This document shows, in pieces, positions 30,578 through 38,831 of a DNA stretch of 39,941 nt (position 1 is the stretch's first letter; every line of letters starts with the position of its first letter). The DNA comes from a virus, in the IMG/VR virus record IMGVR_UViG_3300038696_000046, positions 1 to 39,941 of that record. One strand, given 5' to 3'. The notes under the pieces are model-generated. The model was not told the DNA's origin and did no database searches. It saw only the letters and a list, made by a program, of their open reading frames with translations. Both the position numbers and the translations under genes were made by a program.

Positions 30578-30906
30578 AAAAGTTCGATTTAATTGGTAGA
30601 CGTTTAAACGGCTACGCGCAATCTAAAGTAGAAGAACGCGAATCAGGGGCTTTTTACAAAGTACAAGAAGTTGACGCATACATAGCAAGACGAGACTTAG
30701 AACTTGAAGCTAAAGATAAGCGTATCGCAGAGCTTGAATCTAACCAAGCCAAGCGAGACTTAGAACAACAAGCTAAAGGCATTTGTGATTTTTATAATGA
30801 CTATTTTCATAATAAATTTACTTCTACGATTTTGGCTGTGGTTAAAAATGACTTAGAAGCTCGCTTTAAAGAGCTACGCAAACTAGCTAAGGAGCTAGAC
30901 AGATGA
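30574..30906 (+). CDS. Coiled-coil protein, 110 aa, paralogue segment with next gene
   Basis: The ATG overlaps the previous stop. The middle has RIAELESNQAKRDLEQQAKG, nearly repeated in the next gene (30727-30778 compared with 31146-31197, 47 of 52 bases the same). The protein is helical throughout. It opens MKKFDLIGRRLNGYAQSKVE. Coiled-coil proteins with AELE/RDLE motifs are common in phage early regions, with no known activity. The stop overlaps the next ATG by 4 nt. Confidence 0.62.
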   Translation: MKKFDLIGRRLNGYAQSKVEERESGAFYKVQEVDAYIARRDLELEAKDKRIAELESNQAKRDLEQQAKGICDFYNDYFHNKFTSTILAVVKNDLEARFKELRKLAKELDR

Positions 30907-31325
30907 AACAAACAACAGAAGAGCTTAAGCAGATTATTACGTCTGCTCCAGAAGGTGCGACTTACTACCTAATTAACCAGTATAATTTTACAGAAGCCTA
31001 TTTCAAATTAACAAAAGACTTAGATGTACTGGTTAAAGGAATTGATGGGTGGGAAGAAGTTGACTTTAGTATTGAACTGAATGGAAATTTTGAAGCTAGA
31101 TATTTAGACGACATACGCGAAATAGTGGAGCTTAGAGAGGGTATGGCAGAGCTTGAAGCTAACCAAGCAAAGCGAGATTTAGAACAGCAGGCTAAAGCAT
31201 TAGATAACTTTAATATTCCCGAATTGTCTTACACAGCTTTTCATAATATTGGTGATGCGCTTATCGAACAAGCTAAACAGTTACGCAAGCAAGCACAGGA
31301 GCAAGACAATGCTACTAACTACTAA
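30903..31325 (+). CDS. Coiled-coil protein, 140 aa, paralogue segment with previous gene
   Basis: This protein has an N-terminal alpha/beta half (ATYYLINQYNFTEAYFKL, then DDIREIVELREG) and a C-terminal helix containing AELEANQAKRDLEQQAKA, shared with the preceding gene. The shared block suggests a segmental duplication between adjacent genes. It ends in a Gln-rich helix. No function is recognised. The end overlaps the next gene start. Confidence 0.62.
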   Translation: MKQTTEELKQIITSAPEGATYYLINQYNFTEAYFKLTKDLDVLVKGIDGWEEVDFSIELNGNFEARYLDDIREIVELREGMAELEANQAKRDLEQQAKALDNFNIPELSYTAFHNIGDALIEQAKQLRKQAQEQDNATNY

Positions 31326-31479
31326 CCAGTTAGCAGATAAAGAAGGTGTGAAGGTGTCAACAGTGCATCAGTCTTACTGGCTCAAGAAAGAGTTTAGAGG
31401 GTATAAACCAGTTGCGTTTCAGAACAAACAGGGTGTAGGCAACAGGGCATATATGTGGAGTAAGACCGATGATAATTGA
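31309..31479 (+). CDS. Small putative helix-turn-helix DNA-binding protein, 56 aa
   Basis: The frame extends to 31249, but ATG 31309 behind AGGAG is chosen. MLLTTNQLADKEGVKVSTVH reads as a helix-turn-helix of the MerR/excisionase type (start of a LADKEGVKVSTVxxSYW pattern). The remainder is a small wing (RGYKPVAFQNKQGVGNRAYMW). It may regulate phage genes or recruit DNA proteins. There is no integrase in the window, so an excisionase role is unlikely. Confidence 0.6.
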   Translation: MLLTTNQLADKEGVKVSTVHQSYWLKKEFRGYKPVAFQNKQGVGNRAYMWSKTDDN

Positions 31480-31490
31480 ATGGGGGTAGT

Positions 31491-31646
31491 ATGATTATAA
31501 CGTTGTTAATAATTATCGCACTTTGTTTACTGCTAGGCGGTGACACAGTGCTTGAGCTTATCGGCATGGGTTTTAAGTTTGCCATGCTTGTAGGCGTCTG
31601 TGCAATGGCATTAATGTTTATTTTTTTCGCGGCGGCATCCATATGA
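31491..31646 (+). CDS. 51-residue membrane protein
   Basis: ATG 31491 follows TGGGGGTAGT. Two hydrophobic helices are seen: MIITLLIIALCLLLGG and KFAMLVGVCAMALMFIFFAA. A short loop with DTVLELIG lies between. The stop overlaps the next ATG (ATATGA). The family is unknown, and the size suits a small membrane regulator or holin-like peptide. The lysis cassette proper is elsewhere. Confidence 0.55.
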   Translation: MIITLLIIIALCLLLGGDTVLELIGMGFKFAMLVGVCAMALMFIFFAAASI

Positions 31647-31738
31647 ATAAGAACGATTGGGGTGAGTTAGGCGACTTAATAGACATTCTGTTCGTAATAT
31701 TTATTTTTATAGTGTGTATGAGAGCTATTTTTTGTTGA
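31643..31738 (+). CDS. 31-residue membrane peptide
   Basis: This peptide overlaps the end of the 51-aa gene. It opens MNKNDWGELGDLIDILFVIF and continues through a single transmembrane helix to RAIFC. The stop is 10 nt before the polymerase GTG. It is the third membrane microprotein in this 2-kb stretch. Coding is supported by the overlaps only. Confidence 0.45.
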   Translation: MNKNDWGELGDLIDILFVIFIFIVCMRAIFC

Positions 31739-31748
31739 GGTATCAACC

Positions 31749-33788
31749 GTGATTATTATCGACTACGAAACACGAAGCAAAGTAGACCTAACCGTTGTGG
31801 GTGCGCACAACTATGCGCGGCATCCTAGTACAGAGATACTTTTCCTTGCACTATATGACGAGAAAACAGATGAAAACATCGTGTTCGACCCTTACGTGAT
31901 GGATATGCCCGAAGTATGGGTCAAAAAGCTACGCAAGGCTGACTACGTGGGCGCGGTCAACGCTACGTTTGACAGGTTAATACACGAGTATTGTGGGCTT
32001 AATTTAGCTTTCCCGATAGTACCGTTCGACAAATGGTATTGCATATCTGCGCAAATGCGTATAAACGCATTGCCTGCCAACTTAGAAGACGGCGCAAAAG
32101 CCGCGAAAGTAGCCGACCTAAAGAACCCGCGAGGCAAGCAGTTAATTAAGTTATTGTGTATGCCGCAAGAAGACGGCAAGTTCAACGAAGACCCCGCGCT
32201 TATGTCAGAAATGCAAGATTACTGCTTGGACGATGCTATAGCTGCGGTTGCAATATACCGAGCTACCCGCCCAATGATGGCGATAGAGCATCAAGATTGG
32301 CTGATATGCGAACGTATGAACGAGAAAGGCGTCAAGATAGACCGCACGCTTGCCATGCTAGCAACGTCATACGCACATGCAGAACAGGCAGAAATTAGCG
32401 CCGAGATAGTGAAAGTGACAGGTGGTGCAGTAGAAAGACCGACACAGTACCAACGCATTAAAAAATACATACTGGACGCCATAGGCGTAAGCAAAAACCG
32501 AAACGATGTAGCCCTACGCAGAATGATGGAAAAGCACGTTAAGGGTGGGAAGAAAATATCACTCGACAAAGATGCGAGAGAGGCAATCATCACGGCTATA
32601 GACGAGGGTAATCTAAATCTGTATGAAGACATCGAAGAACTGATAAGGCTACTCGACGCCGCCAGTGCATCAAGCGTAGCGAAGTTTGCAAAGATGGTAG
32701 AACTTGCATCTCCCGCAGACGACCGAGTGCGTGGAGCGTTTATACATGCTGGGGCTAGCCAAACGCATCGGTACTCAAGCAAAGGCTTGCAGATGCACAA
32801 CATGAAACGTAAGTGCTACACCGCCGAAGAAGCCGAACAAATGAAGTCGGCGATGGTAAACGAGGTGCAGTTAAACAACGTGATGCAGTCGCTATCTAAG
32901 TTATTGCGCCCCGCTATCATTCCTGACAAGCACAAGAAGTTTGTTGTGGGTGATTGGTCGGCGATTGAAGCACGCGCACTGCCATGGCTATCTGGCGAGA
33001 AAAGCGCGGAGAAGAAATTAGACTTGTTTAGGCAGGGCATTGACACCTATATCGAGGCGGCAAAGGGTATATTCAATCGCAACGACATAGACGAAGACTC
33101 AGACGAAAGACAGGCGGGTAAAGTTGCCGAACTTTCGCTAGGTTTTGGCGGGTCTAACGGCGCGTTTAACTCAATGGCGGCGAACTACGGCGTAGTCTTG
33201 CCCGACCACATGGTAACGCGCATTGTTAAAACTTGGCGGCGTGATAACCCTTGGGCGGTCAAGTTTTGGAGTAACTTAGAAAAAGCCGCTAAAAACGCGA
33301 TACGCAAGCGGGGTACACAATCTTTTAGTGCGGGGAGAGTTACATATCATTTTGCACCGCAGTTACTTGGTGGTACTCTGATATGTGAGCTACCCGATGG
33401 CACTTGCATACAATATCCCTTCGCCCGAATAGAGCATACTGACAAAGGTGACGGTATTGTTGCCCTCAAAGCAGGTATAAAACCAAAAGCAGATGGTAGT
33501 ACAAAAGGTCATTGGGGTTCGGTAAGGTTATGGGGTGGATTGTTATCGGAAAACGTCACACAGGCTTTCTGCGCGGCTCTGCTACGTGACAAATTACGCA
33601 CTTGCTACATTTGGAAATTGCCAGTAGTGTTACACGTTCACGATGAAATAGCGTTAGAGAGTGAATACGAGTATTGCGAAGAAGACCGCGATAGCTTGAA
33701 AGAAATTATGGAAGAAGTGCCGTTATACGCCACAGGGTTGCCGCTCAAAGCTAATCCTGTCATTTTAGACAGGTACGGAAATCACTAA
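31749..33788 (+). CDS. DNA polymerase, family A, with 3'-5' exonuclease domain
   Basis: This 679-aa replicative polymerase starts at GTG 31749 with GAGG upstream. The exonuclease part has IIIDYET near residue 5, VGAVNATFDR near 67-75, and YCLDDA near 153. The polymerase part has motif A GDWSAIEAR (about 400), motif B RQAGKVAELSLGFGG (about 454) and motif C HVHDEI (about 630). It matches the phage type of Pol I without the 5'-nuclease. It makes phage DNA with the primase-helicase encoded next. A hairpin lies between the two genes. Confidence 0.93.
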   Translation: MIIIDYETRSKVDLTVVGAHNYARHPSTEILFLALYDEKTDENIVFDPYVMDMPEVWVKKLRKADYVGAVNATFDRLIHEYCGLNLAFPIVPFDKWYCISAQMRINALPANLEDGAKAAKVADLKNPRGKQLIKLLCMPQEDGKFNEDPALMSEMQDYCLDDAIAAVAIYRATRPMMAIEHQDWLICERMNEKGVKIDRTLAMLATSYAHAEQAEISAEIVKVTGGAVERPTQYQRIKKYILDAIGVSKNRNDVALRRMMEKHVKGGKKISLDKDAREAIITAIDEGNLNLYEDIEELIRLLDAASASSVAKFAKMVELASPADDRVRGAFIHAGASQTHRYSSKGLQMHNMKRKCYTAEEAEQMKSAMVNEVQLNNVMQSLSKLLRPAIIPDKHKKFVVGDWSAIEARALPWLSGEKSAEKKLDLFRQGIDTYIEAAKGIFNRNDIDEDSDERQAGKVAELSLGFGGSNGAFNSMAANYGVVLPDHMVTRIVKTWRRDNPWAVKFWSNLEKAAKNAIRKRGTQSFSAGRVTYHFAPQLLGGTLICELPDGTCIQYPFARIEHTDKGDGIVALKAGIKPKADGSTKGHWGSVRLWGGLLSENVTQAFCAALLRDKLRTCYIWKLPVVLHVHDEIALESEYEYCEEDRDSLKEIMEEVPLYATGLPLKANPVILDRYGNH

Positions 33789-33792
33789 TAAA

Positions 33793-33822
33793 AAAGCCCC
33801 GACAACGAATTGACGGGGCTTT
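33793..33822 (+). terminator. Hairpin between polymerase and primase genes
   Basis: AAAGCCCCG (33793-33801) and CGGGGCTTT (33814-33822) pair perfectly around a 12-nt loop. Only three T follow on the top strand and five or more A precede, so it may act as a weak attenuator, or be stronger in the other direction. Confidence 0.6.
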
Positions 33823-33848
33823 AGGACACCAACCAAGGATTTAAAACC

Positions 33849-36311
33849 ATGAAACCAAACCGAAACGAACAGCCTCACAACCAAGATAGTAAAGCGGTAG
33901 CAGAGAAAAAGCAACAAAAACAACCTAAAAATAATGTAACGTCAACAGGCGTTAAAAAACTAGCGTATGACAAAGACGGGTTAAACACTTTTATAGCTAC
34001 TGTTTTCCATGCAACTTTTGAGGAAGGTGAACACGTAATCGCTTTCGCATCAAAAAGTAAAATACCCAGTTTCCCAAAAGAAGCTACGAAACTTATTAGC
34101 GATGTGTCAAATGCAGGTATCGCCAAGGTGTGCTATTACGGCACATCTACCGTAGGTGAAAACCCCGAGGACGGCAAGCTATACAATCGCAAACAACTCT
34201 TCAAAAGTTTGCGGGTAGTGGTGCTGGACGACATAGGCACTAAAATACAAAAAGAATCGTTACCAAAGGAACTAGCCCCCAACTATATTATTGAGTCGAG
34301 CGCGGGGAACTACCAGTACGGTTTTATCCTTGATACACCGATATATGATTTAGAACTCGCCGAAGCACTAATCCACCTAGTATATACGTCGGGCTTCTCT
34401 GACAAAGGCGGCAAGATGGCTACCAAAGCCGTGCGTTTGCCTTGCGGCATAAACGGCAAAGAAGGTGCGGGGCAGAATTTTGAAGTAAAACTACATGAAC
34501 TTAATGATGATTACTGGTCGCCAAGTGATTTGTTAGATGTGCTAGACGTAGGCGTAAGTTGGGAAGACGTTAAAAAAGATGTCAACGTTGCCAAGCAAGG
34601 CGACTCAGCGCGGTTCGCAGGCACATCGCTATGGTCGCCGATAAAACCAACATCGGCTAGTTTAGATGGTGTTGTAGACCCCGTATTAGAGTACCTATAC
34701 GAAAACGACCTAGTGTTACAAGACAACGGCGAGTGGGTGACAATACAATGTCCATGGCATAAAGAACATTCAAAGGGCGGTGACAATTTAGCAGGTTATT
34801 CACCTGTTGGTCGCGGCGGTAAATACTCTAACTCTAGGGGTTTTCACTGTTTCCATGGTCATTGCGAAGACCGAAAAGGTCAAGCATTTTTGCAGTGGGT
34901 AGCAATAGAAGCAGGTATATACGCACCCGTTATTGACAACGTAGCCGACCTTGTTGCTGACTATGCGTATGTCGCCGCAGAAGACAGCGCCTACCGAATA
35001 CGCGGCATCAGCAAGCCAACGGGCATGAAGCTTAACTCATTTAAAAATGTACACACCAAGAAAGTCGCGGTATACGACAACAAAGGTAAAGAAAAGATGA
35101 TAGCCGAAAGTGCGCTATGGCTGACGTCACCAAATAGACTTATCGTGCAGGGGCTACTTGCCGACCCGTCATGCCCTGAACGTATTGTTGAGCATGACGG
35201 CTTGAAGTATCTAAACACCTACGCACCGCCGCCATGGGGGAAAGGAGACTACGCAACGGGGGATGTGGAAACTTTTAAAGAGTTTATAGAATATCTCGTA
35301 CCTGACGAAGACCAACGCCACTACTTCACGCAATGGCTAGCGGCAAAAGCGCAAGACCCCACATTCAAAGGGGCGGCGGTACTCATGGTTGCGCAAACGC
35401 AAGGTACGGGGCGAACGACCCTAACCGATATGGTGCGTGAGTTATTCACGCCTAACAACGTGAGCAAAGTGACGTTTCCGCAGTTGTGCGCGGCTACCGA
35501 TGCAAATGCGTTTAATGATTGGTTAGAGAGCGGTATCGTAACGTGCGATGAAATCATGTCTAACCAACACAACAAGCACAAAGTATATGAGTCACTAAAA
35601 GACTTGTTTGACCCAAGACCGAAGCATATGGTGCTTAACCAGAAATACGGCAACCAAAGAAGTACAACCGTATATACTAGTTACTTGCTAATGACCAATC
35701 ATATAAGCGCCATTGGTGAGCTTGGCGGTGACCGTAGGATTTATGTCATTCGTAACCCGCTAATACCCGCAGAAGATGAATACTTTGTAAGCATTAATAA
35801 ATGGTTGGCACAGGGTACATGGGCGCGAAACGTGTGGAGGTGGTTGAATACTATTGAGGTTGACCTTCCTATGCTACTTGCGCCTGCGCCACGTACAGAA
35901 GTAAAAGACGTAATGATTGAGTCTACCCGCAGTGTTGCCGACAGATTGGCAGATTCGATTATCAAGTATAGCGATGGCGTAGTGCTTAACTCAGTAGAAG
36001 AACTGGCACGTAGTGTCCTAGAATATAAACTGGTGACTAACGCCGAAGCATTGGCGTATCACGTAGCGAACAAGTTAAAAGAGCAAAGCCAAGCCAGTAA
36101 CGTGCGAATGCGCGCAGATGGTAAACAAATACGGGTGAGGTTGCATAACGAGGCATTAAAAGAGTTGGGTATAAAATCGGTGGCATCTGAAAAGTCAAAA
36201 GATGTTATAGATTTGGAGTGCAAACAACGCTCAAAAATATTTATCGACAAATTAACCGAAGACGAAAGCAAAGTTATCGCCGACCTATCAGATATGATTG
36301 ATTCATATTAA
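33849..36311 (+). CDS. Primase-helicase, D5/DUF5906-like (SF3)
   Basis: This 820-aa protein makes primers and unwinds DNA ahead of the polymerase. Residues about 80-230 look like a RepB/primpol-type domain (VVLDDIG, NYIIESSAGNYQYGFIL). A zinc site follows, CPWHKEH (about 301) and HCFHGHC (about 333), as in phage primases. The SF3-like helicase has Walker A QGTGRTTL (about 518), Walker B VTCDEIMSN (about 565), and an arginine region GELGGDRRIYVI (about 625). Arg replaces the usual Lys in Walker A. The start is ATG 33849 behind AAGGA. Confidence 0.85.
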   Translation: MKPNRNEQPHNQDSKAVAEKKQQKQPKNNVTSTGVKKLAYDKDGLNTFIATVFHATFEEGEHVIAFASKSKIPSFPKEATKLISDVSNAGIAKVCYYGTSTVGENPEDGKLYNRKQLFKSLRVVVLDDIGTKIQKESLPKELAPNYIIESSAGNYQYGFILDTPIYDLELAEALIHLVYTSGFSDKGGKMATKAVRLPCGINGKEGAGQNFEVKLHELNDDYWSPSDLLDVLDVGVSWEDVKKDVNVAKQGDSARFAGTSLWSPIKPTSASLDGVVDPVLEYLYENDLVLQDNGEWVTIQCPWHKEHSKGGDNLAGYSPVGRGGKYSNSRGFHCFHGHCEDRKGQAFLQWVAIEAGIYAPVIDNVADLVADYAYVAAEDSAYRIRGISKPTGMKLNSFKNVHTKKVAVYDNKGKEKMIAESALWLTSPNRLIVQGLLADPSCPERIVEHDGLKYLNTYAPPPWGKGDYATGDVETFKEFIEYLVPDEDQRHYFTQWLAAKAQDPTFKGAAVLMVAQTQGTGRTTLTDMVRELFTPNNVSKVTFPQLCAATDANAFNDWLESGIVTCDEIMSNQHNKHKVYESLKDLFDPRPKHMVLNQKYGNQRSTTVYTSYLLMTNHISAIGELGGDRRIYVIRNPLIPAEDEYFVSINKWLAQGTWARNVWRWLNTIEVDLPMLLAPAPRTEVKDVMIESTRSVADRLADSIIKYSDGVVLNSVEELARSVLEYKLVTNAEALAYHVANKLKEQSQASNVRMRADGKQIRVRLHNEALKELGIKSVASEKSKDVIDLECKQRSKIFIDKLTEDESKVIADLSDMIDSY

Positions 36312-36352
36312 GTATAGGCGTAACATACACCAAAACACTAGGAGTTATATAC

Positions 36353-36556
36353 ATGAAAATCTCAAAAGCACTAAAAAAGGCACAATCAAATTACATTAAA
36401 CGAAATAAACGAAAAGGGCTAACCCGTGTAAATGTATGGGTTCCCGAAGAAACCGCAGGCGAGTTATTGGCTATTGCCGAAGAAATGCGCGAGGAAATGA
36501 AAGATAGACTAGAAAAAGTGGAAGCAGAACTTGAAGCCCGAGAACAAGAAGCTTAA
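36353..36556 (+). CDS. Small putative ribbon-helix-helix protein, 67 aa
   Basis: After a basic N terminus (MKISKALKKAQSNYIKRNKR), TRVNVWVPEETAGELLAIAE reads as the strand and first helix of a ribbon-helix-helix repressor, followed by a charged helix of Glu, Arg and Lys. AGGAG precedes the ATG. As the last rightward gene it may control phage transcription, perhaps at the palindromic sites. The assignment is tentative. Confidence 0.55.
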   Translation: MKISKALKKAQSNYIKRNKRKGLTRVNVWVPEETAGELLAIAEEMREEMKDRLEKVEAELEAREQEA

Positions 36557-36560
36557 ATTT

Positions 36561-36638
36561 TTGATTGAATACGCGCCAGTGTTGGTAGCATTAGGCTATG
36601 GCACATTAACAATACTGGCGTTTACAGTTATTTTCTAA
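36561..36638 (+). CDS. Possible 25-residue membrane peptide (TTG start)
   Basis: A short frame opens at TTG 36561 and encodes a hydrophobic helix (MIEYAPVLVALGYG to LAFTVIF). The ribosome site is weak, and the segment also forms a hairpin, so it may be non-coding. It overlaps the end of the holin-like gene by 4 nt on the other strand. Confidence 0.25.
   Translation: MIEYAPVLVALGYGTLTILAFTVIF
36574..36620. terminator. Convergent hairpin between early and late operons
   Basis: CGCCAGTGTTG (36574-36584) and CAATACTGGCG (36610-36620) pair in 10 of 11 positions. The structure sits between the rightward genes ending at 36556 and the leftward lysis gene ending at 36635, followed by T-rich sequence. 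It is a likely bidirectional stop. Confidence 0.5.
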
Positions 36639-37036
36639 GACTGTTTATACGCCCTATACCCCAACCCTGCTACTATAGTTACACCAAGTAACTCTTGGTA
36701 GTTGGGAACTAAGTCTTTAACCGCATTGTTGGCTTCAACAGCCGCTATCATGTACTGAGGGTCACCAAGCAGAGTACCTATAAACGACGCAAAAAACGTA
36801 GTTACTAAAGGCAAGGTCATAATCACGGTAATGTACTCGTCCTTCCACGTAGCACCTTCGTTGCGTTTGGCAATCATGTCTATTTCTTGCTCATTAAACA
36901 CGACTTGCTTTTCGCCTGACTCTTTCGCTTGCGCTATTTTCCCGTCTATAGCCCTAGCCTGCATCTTGCGGGTTTCTCGTTTATTAAAGAAACCTCCAAC
37001 GACTTCTGCTATCCCCACTACAGGATTCCAGTTCAT
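36635..37036 (-). CDS. Candidate holin
   Basis: This 133-aa protein has two or three hydrophobic parts: NPVVGIAEVVGGFF at the start, TVIMTLPLVTTFFASFIGTLL in the middle, and LLGVTIVAGLGYRAY at the end. A charged helix (RKMQARAIDGKIAQAKESGEK) joins them. This resembles 3TM holins found in phages and gene-transfer agents. It overlaps the DUF5675 gene by 4 nt, so holin and endolysin would be made together. It is the last gene of the late operon. Confidence 0.6.
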   Translation of the reverse strand: MNWNPVVGIAEVVGGFFNKRETRKMQARAIDGKIAQAKESGEKQVVFNEQEIDMIAKRNEGATWKDEYITVIMTLPLVTTFFASFIGTLLGDPQYMIAAVEANNAVKDLVPNYQELLGVTIVAGLGYRAYKQS

Positions 37037-37437
37037 AATTTACGACTGCTATCGGTTACGATTACCTTGCCTTTCTCGGCGGCAATCTTCATAAGGTGTT
37101 TAAACGTTGCGTCACTGTTGCCAACGTCGGGTATACCATCCTTGTCAATGTCTTTAATCATATCCCCGACCAACACACACCCTTGTATCTGATGCGTGAA
37201 GTTCCCTGCATGTATGTATATCCACGTTCGACCCTCTACATCTTTTATGTGGATAACCCAACCAAGTGTAGGAGATAGGCGTTTTTCATACTCATACGAA
37301 CCTGACGGTATACAAGACACGTTTGATGCGTTTCTAAGCCAAGGCAACTCTAAGGTGAAGCAACGAAAGTCGCCGCACTGTAAAATACCGATGGTGCAAT
37401 CCCGCGCAACCGCGCTGTTGATTATTATCGTACTCAT
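37033..37437 (-). CDS. DUF5675 protein, candidate endolysin
   Basis: This 134-aa protein has the DUF5675 pattern: GDFRCFTLELPW, then NVSCIPSGSYEYEKR, and RTWIYIHAGNFTHQIQGCVLVG. The His and the Gly-Cys near the end are spaced like an L,D-transpeptidase-type active site, so a peptidoglycan role is plausible. No other lysozyme, amidase or peptidase gene is seen in the lysis cassette, and this protein lies next to the holin. The first residues (IINSAVARDCTIGILQCG) show no signal peptide. Family known; function inferred. Confidence 0.7.
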   Translation of the reverse strand: MSTIIINSAVARDCTIGILQCGDFRCFTLELPWLRNASNVSCIPSGSYEYEKRLSPTLGWVIHIKDVEGRTWIYIHAGNFTHQIQGCVLVGDMIKDIDKDGIPDVGNSDATFKHLMKIAAEKGKVIVTDSSRKL

Positions 37438-37757
37438 AGCGGTTTATCCCCCTCAAGCACCCGCAAGCGGTCTTTTATTCGAGCAATATCATTCCTCAAA
37501 ACTTCAACGTCTTTCTGTTGCAGTTGCATATTACCCATCACTTCAGCTATTAAAAGTTGATTATTAGTGACTTGCACAAGTGCATTTTTATTGGCTTCTA
37601 TATCTCGCTTCATATACTCGCCATCTATGGTCAAAGTATTAATGGCAACCGACACCCCTAGATACGCCGCCGCCGCCGCTAACGCCGATGGAAGTATGTA
37701 GTTGTGAAGTATTGACATATAACCTATGTGCCTCCTATCTGGATTAATTTCAGTCAT
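37434..37757 (-). CDS. Single-pass membrane protein with coiled coil, spanin-like position
   Basis: This 107-aa protein has a hydrophobic helix at residues about 20-42 (YILPSALAAAAAYLGVSVAI), then a Gln/Asn/Leu heptad pattern (QLLIAEVMGNMQLQQKDVEVL) to the end. The topology suits an inner-membrane spanin or holin partner. I see no separate Rz1 lipoprotein. It overlaps the genes on both sides, all within the lysis run. The family is not named with confidence. Confidence 0.5.
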   Translation of the reverse strand: MTEINPDRRHIGYMSILHNYILPSALAAAAAYLGVSVAINTLTIDGEYMKRDIEANKNALVQVTNNQLLIAEVMGNMQLQQKDVEVLRNDIARIKDRLRVLEGDKPL

Positions 37758-38388
37758 TTAATTTAAACCTCGGTCTTATGCTTGGGATTGAGCGGTCTTT
37801 AAACGGTGCGACATCAAAAGTATAACCCTCTTTACGTAAGCGCTTGTAAACAGGTGTAGTCCTATCAAAGTAGTCAAAGGGAATTTCATATCCGTAATCC
37901 CAATAACCACCTAGCAAGGGTATTTCTCTGCGTTTAAAGTAACGCTTCTTGCTGTCTATCTTACTGTACCACACCACTGTTTGCTCTTTACCATTCGCGT
38001 AATGAGAAAGAACTCTTATATCATCAAAGTGAACGCTTGTGCCGAACCAATCAGTTAAGCGTAAATTCCAACACACGTTGCGCCACGCACACCATTTATA
38101 CCCATGCCACCAGCGTTTTATGAAGGATAAGTCGCTCCATATCACGCCAAGGTAATCGGGATACCAACCTTGCACAGTCACCCCATCCACATTACGCCAA
38201 AACACCCTTGGGAAGTCGGGGTCACACCCCGTACCATTCCACCCATCCTCACGACAGCCAAACAAAGGGTCTAAACCCCATGGCAGTCTATTAAGCTGTT
38301 TAAACGTTGCCCAAGCGGTAGGTATCGGCAACACAATAATCGCCAAAGGTAAGAAAATTAATAATCGTGCTAGTGCTTTAACCCACAT
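37750..38388 (-). CDS. Membrane-anchored aromatic-rich protein, 212 aa
   Basis: MWVKALARLLIFLPLAIIVL is a single membrane anchor. The remainder is rich in Trp, Tyr and Arg, with CREDGWNGTGCDP and WWHGYKWCAWRNVCWNLRL. Proteins of this style occur near lysis genes in many gammaproteobacterial phages under a domain of unknown function (I recall DUF7338, not verified). It may be a late membrane or entry-exclusion protein. It lies between the fibre partner gene and the lysis genes. Confidence 0.55.
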   Translation of the reverse strand: MWVKALARLLIFLPLAIIVLPIPTAWATFKQLNRLPWGLDPLFGCREDGWNGTGCDPDFPRVFWRNVDGVTVQGWYPDYLGVIWSDLSFIKRWWHGYKWCAWRNVCWNLRLTDWFGTSVHFDDIRVLSHYANGKEQTVVWYSKIDSKKRYFKRREIPLLGGYWDYGYEIPFDYFDRTTPVYKRLRKEGYTFDVAPFKDRSIPSIRPRFKLND

Positions 38389-38390
38389 AA

Positions 38391-38831
38391 TTATACTCCT
38401 GTCCCTATAGCAGTAAACGATACGTTTATACTGTCGCTATTTGAAATGCTGTTAATTTGTCTTATCTCTACGTTTATCTGCGCTTGTATGGTGGTCTGAT
38501 TACCGTTAGATAGAGACCATTGTCGGTCTGACGACATTGACAACCAAGTGTTTAGTGTTCCCGAAACTGTCGTACCGCTAACCTGTGTTGCTCGGACTTC
38601 AAATAGTGATGCATCAAGCGGTTCTGATCCATCCTCCCAATCACCAGTGTCCGAAATCCCAGCGCCCTCAAGGACTAAGTATAGACCTACGCTTCGAACC
38701 CTAAAAGTGACCTGAGCAATCGGCGCAGTATTCGAACCAGATGCGGTGCTAGGCACGAAGTCAACATTTGGTTGCGGTTCAACTGACCCTGCCTTGTTGC
38801 CTATCATGGTCATAACCATTGCCATTGCCAT
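38391..38831 (-). CDS. Fibre-associated beta-rich protein, 146 aa
   Basis: ATG 38831 overlaps the tail-fibre stop (TAATG), so it is coupled to the fibre. It opens MAMAMVMTMIGNKAGSVEP, an odd Met/Ala start from a repeated ATGGC. After this it is all beta strands and turns (VTFRVRSVGLYLVLEGAG, TVSGTLNTWLSMSSD, INVSFTAIG). It may be a fibre chaperone or tip subunit. Its family is not recognised. Confidence 0.55.
   Translation of the reverse strand: MAMAMVMTMIGNKAGSVEPQPNVDFVPSTASGSNTAPIAQVTFRVRSVGLYLVLEGAGISDTGDWEDGSEPLDASLFEVRATQVSGTTVSGTLNTWLSMSSDRQWSLSNGNQTTIQAQINVEIRQINSISNSDSINVSFTAIGTGV

Noticed and set aside
31309-31479. Excisionase, and so a temperate phage
   Set aside because: There is no integrase or attachment site, and no clear repressor; a small HTH alone does not show lysogeny.
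32291-32803. Minus-strand frame of 170 aa in the polymerase gene
   Set aside because: Ser-rich shadow of a gene with clear motifs on the other strand.
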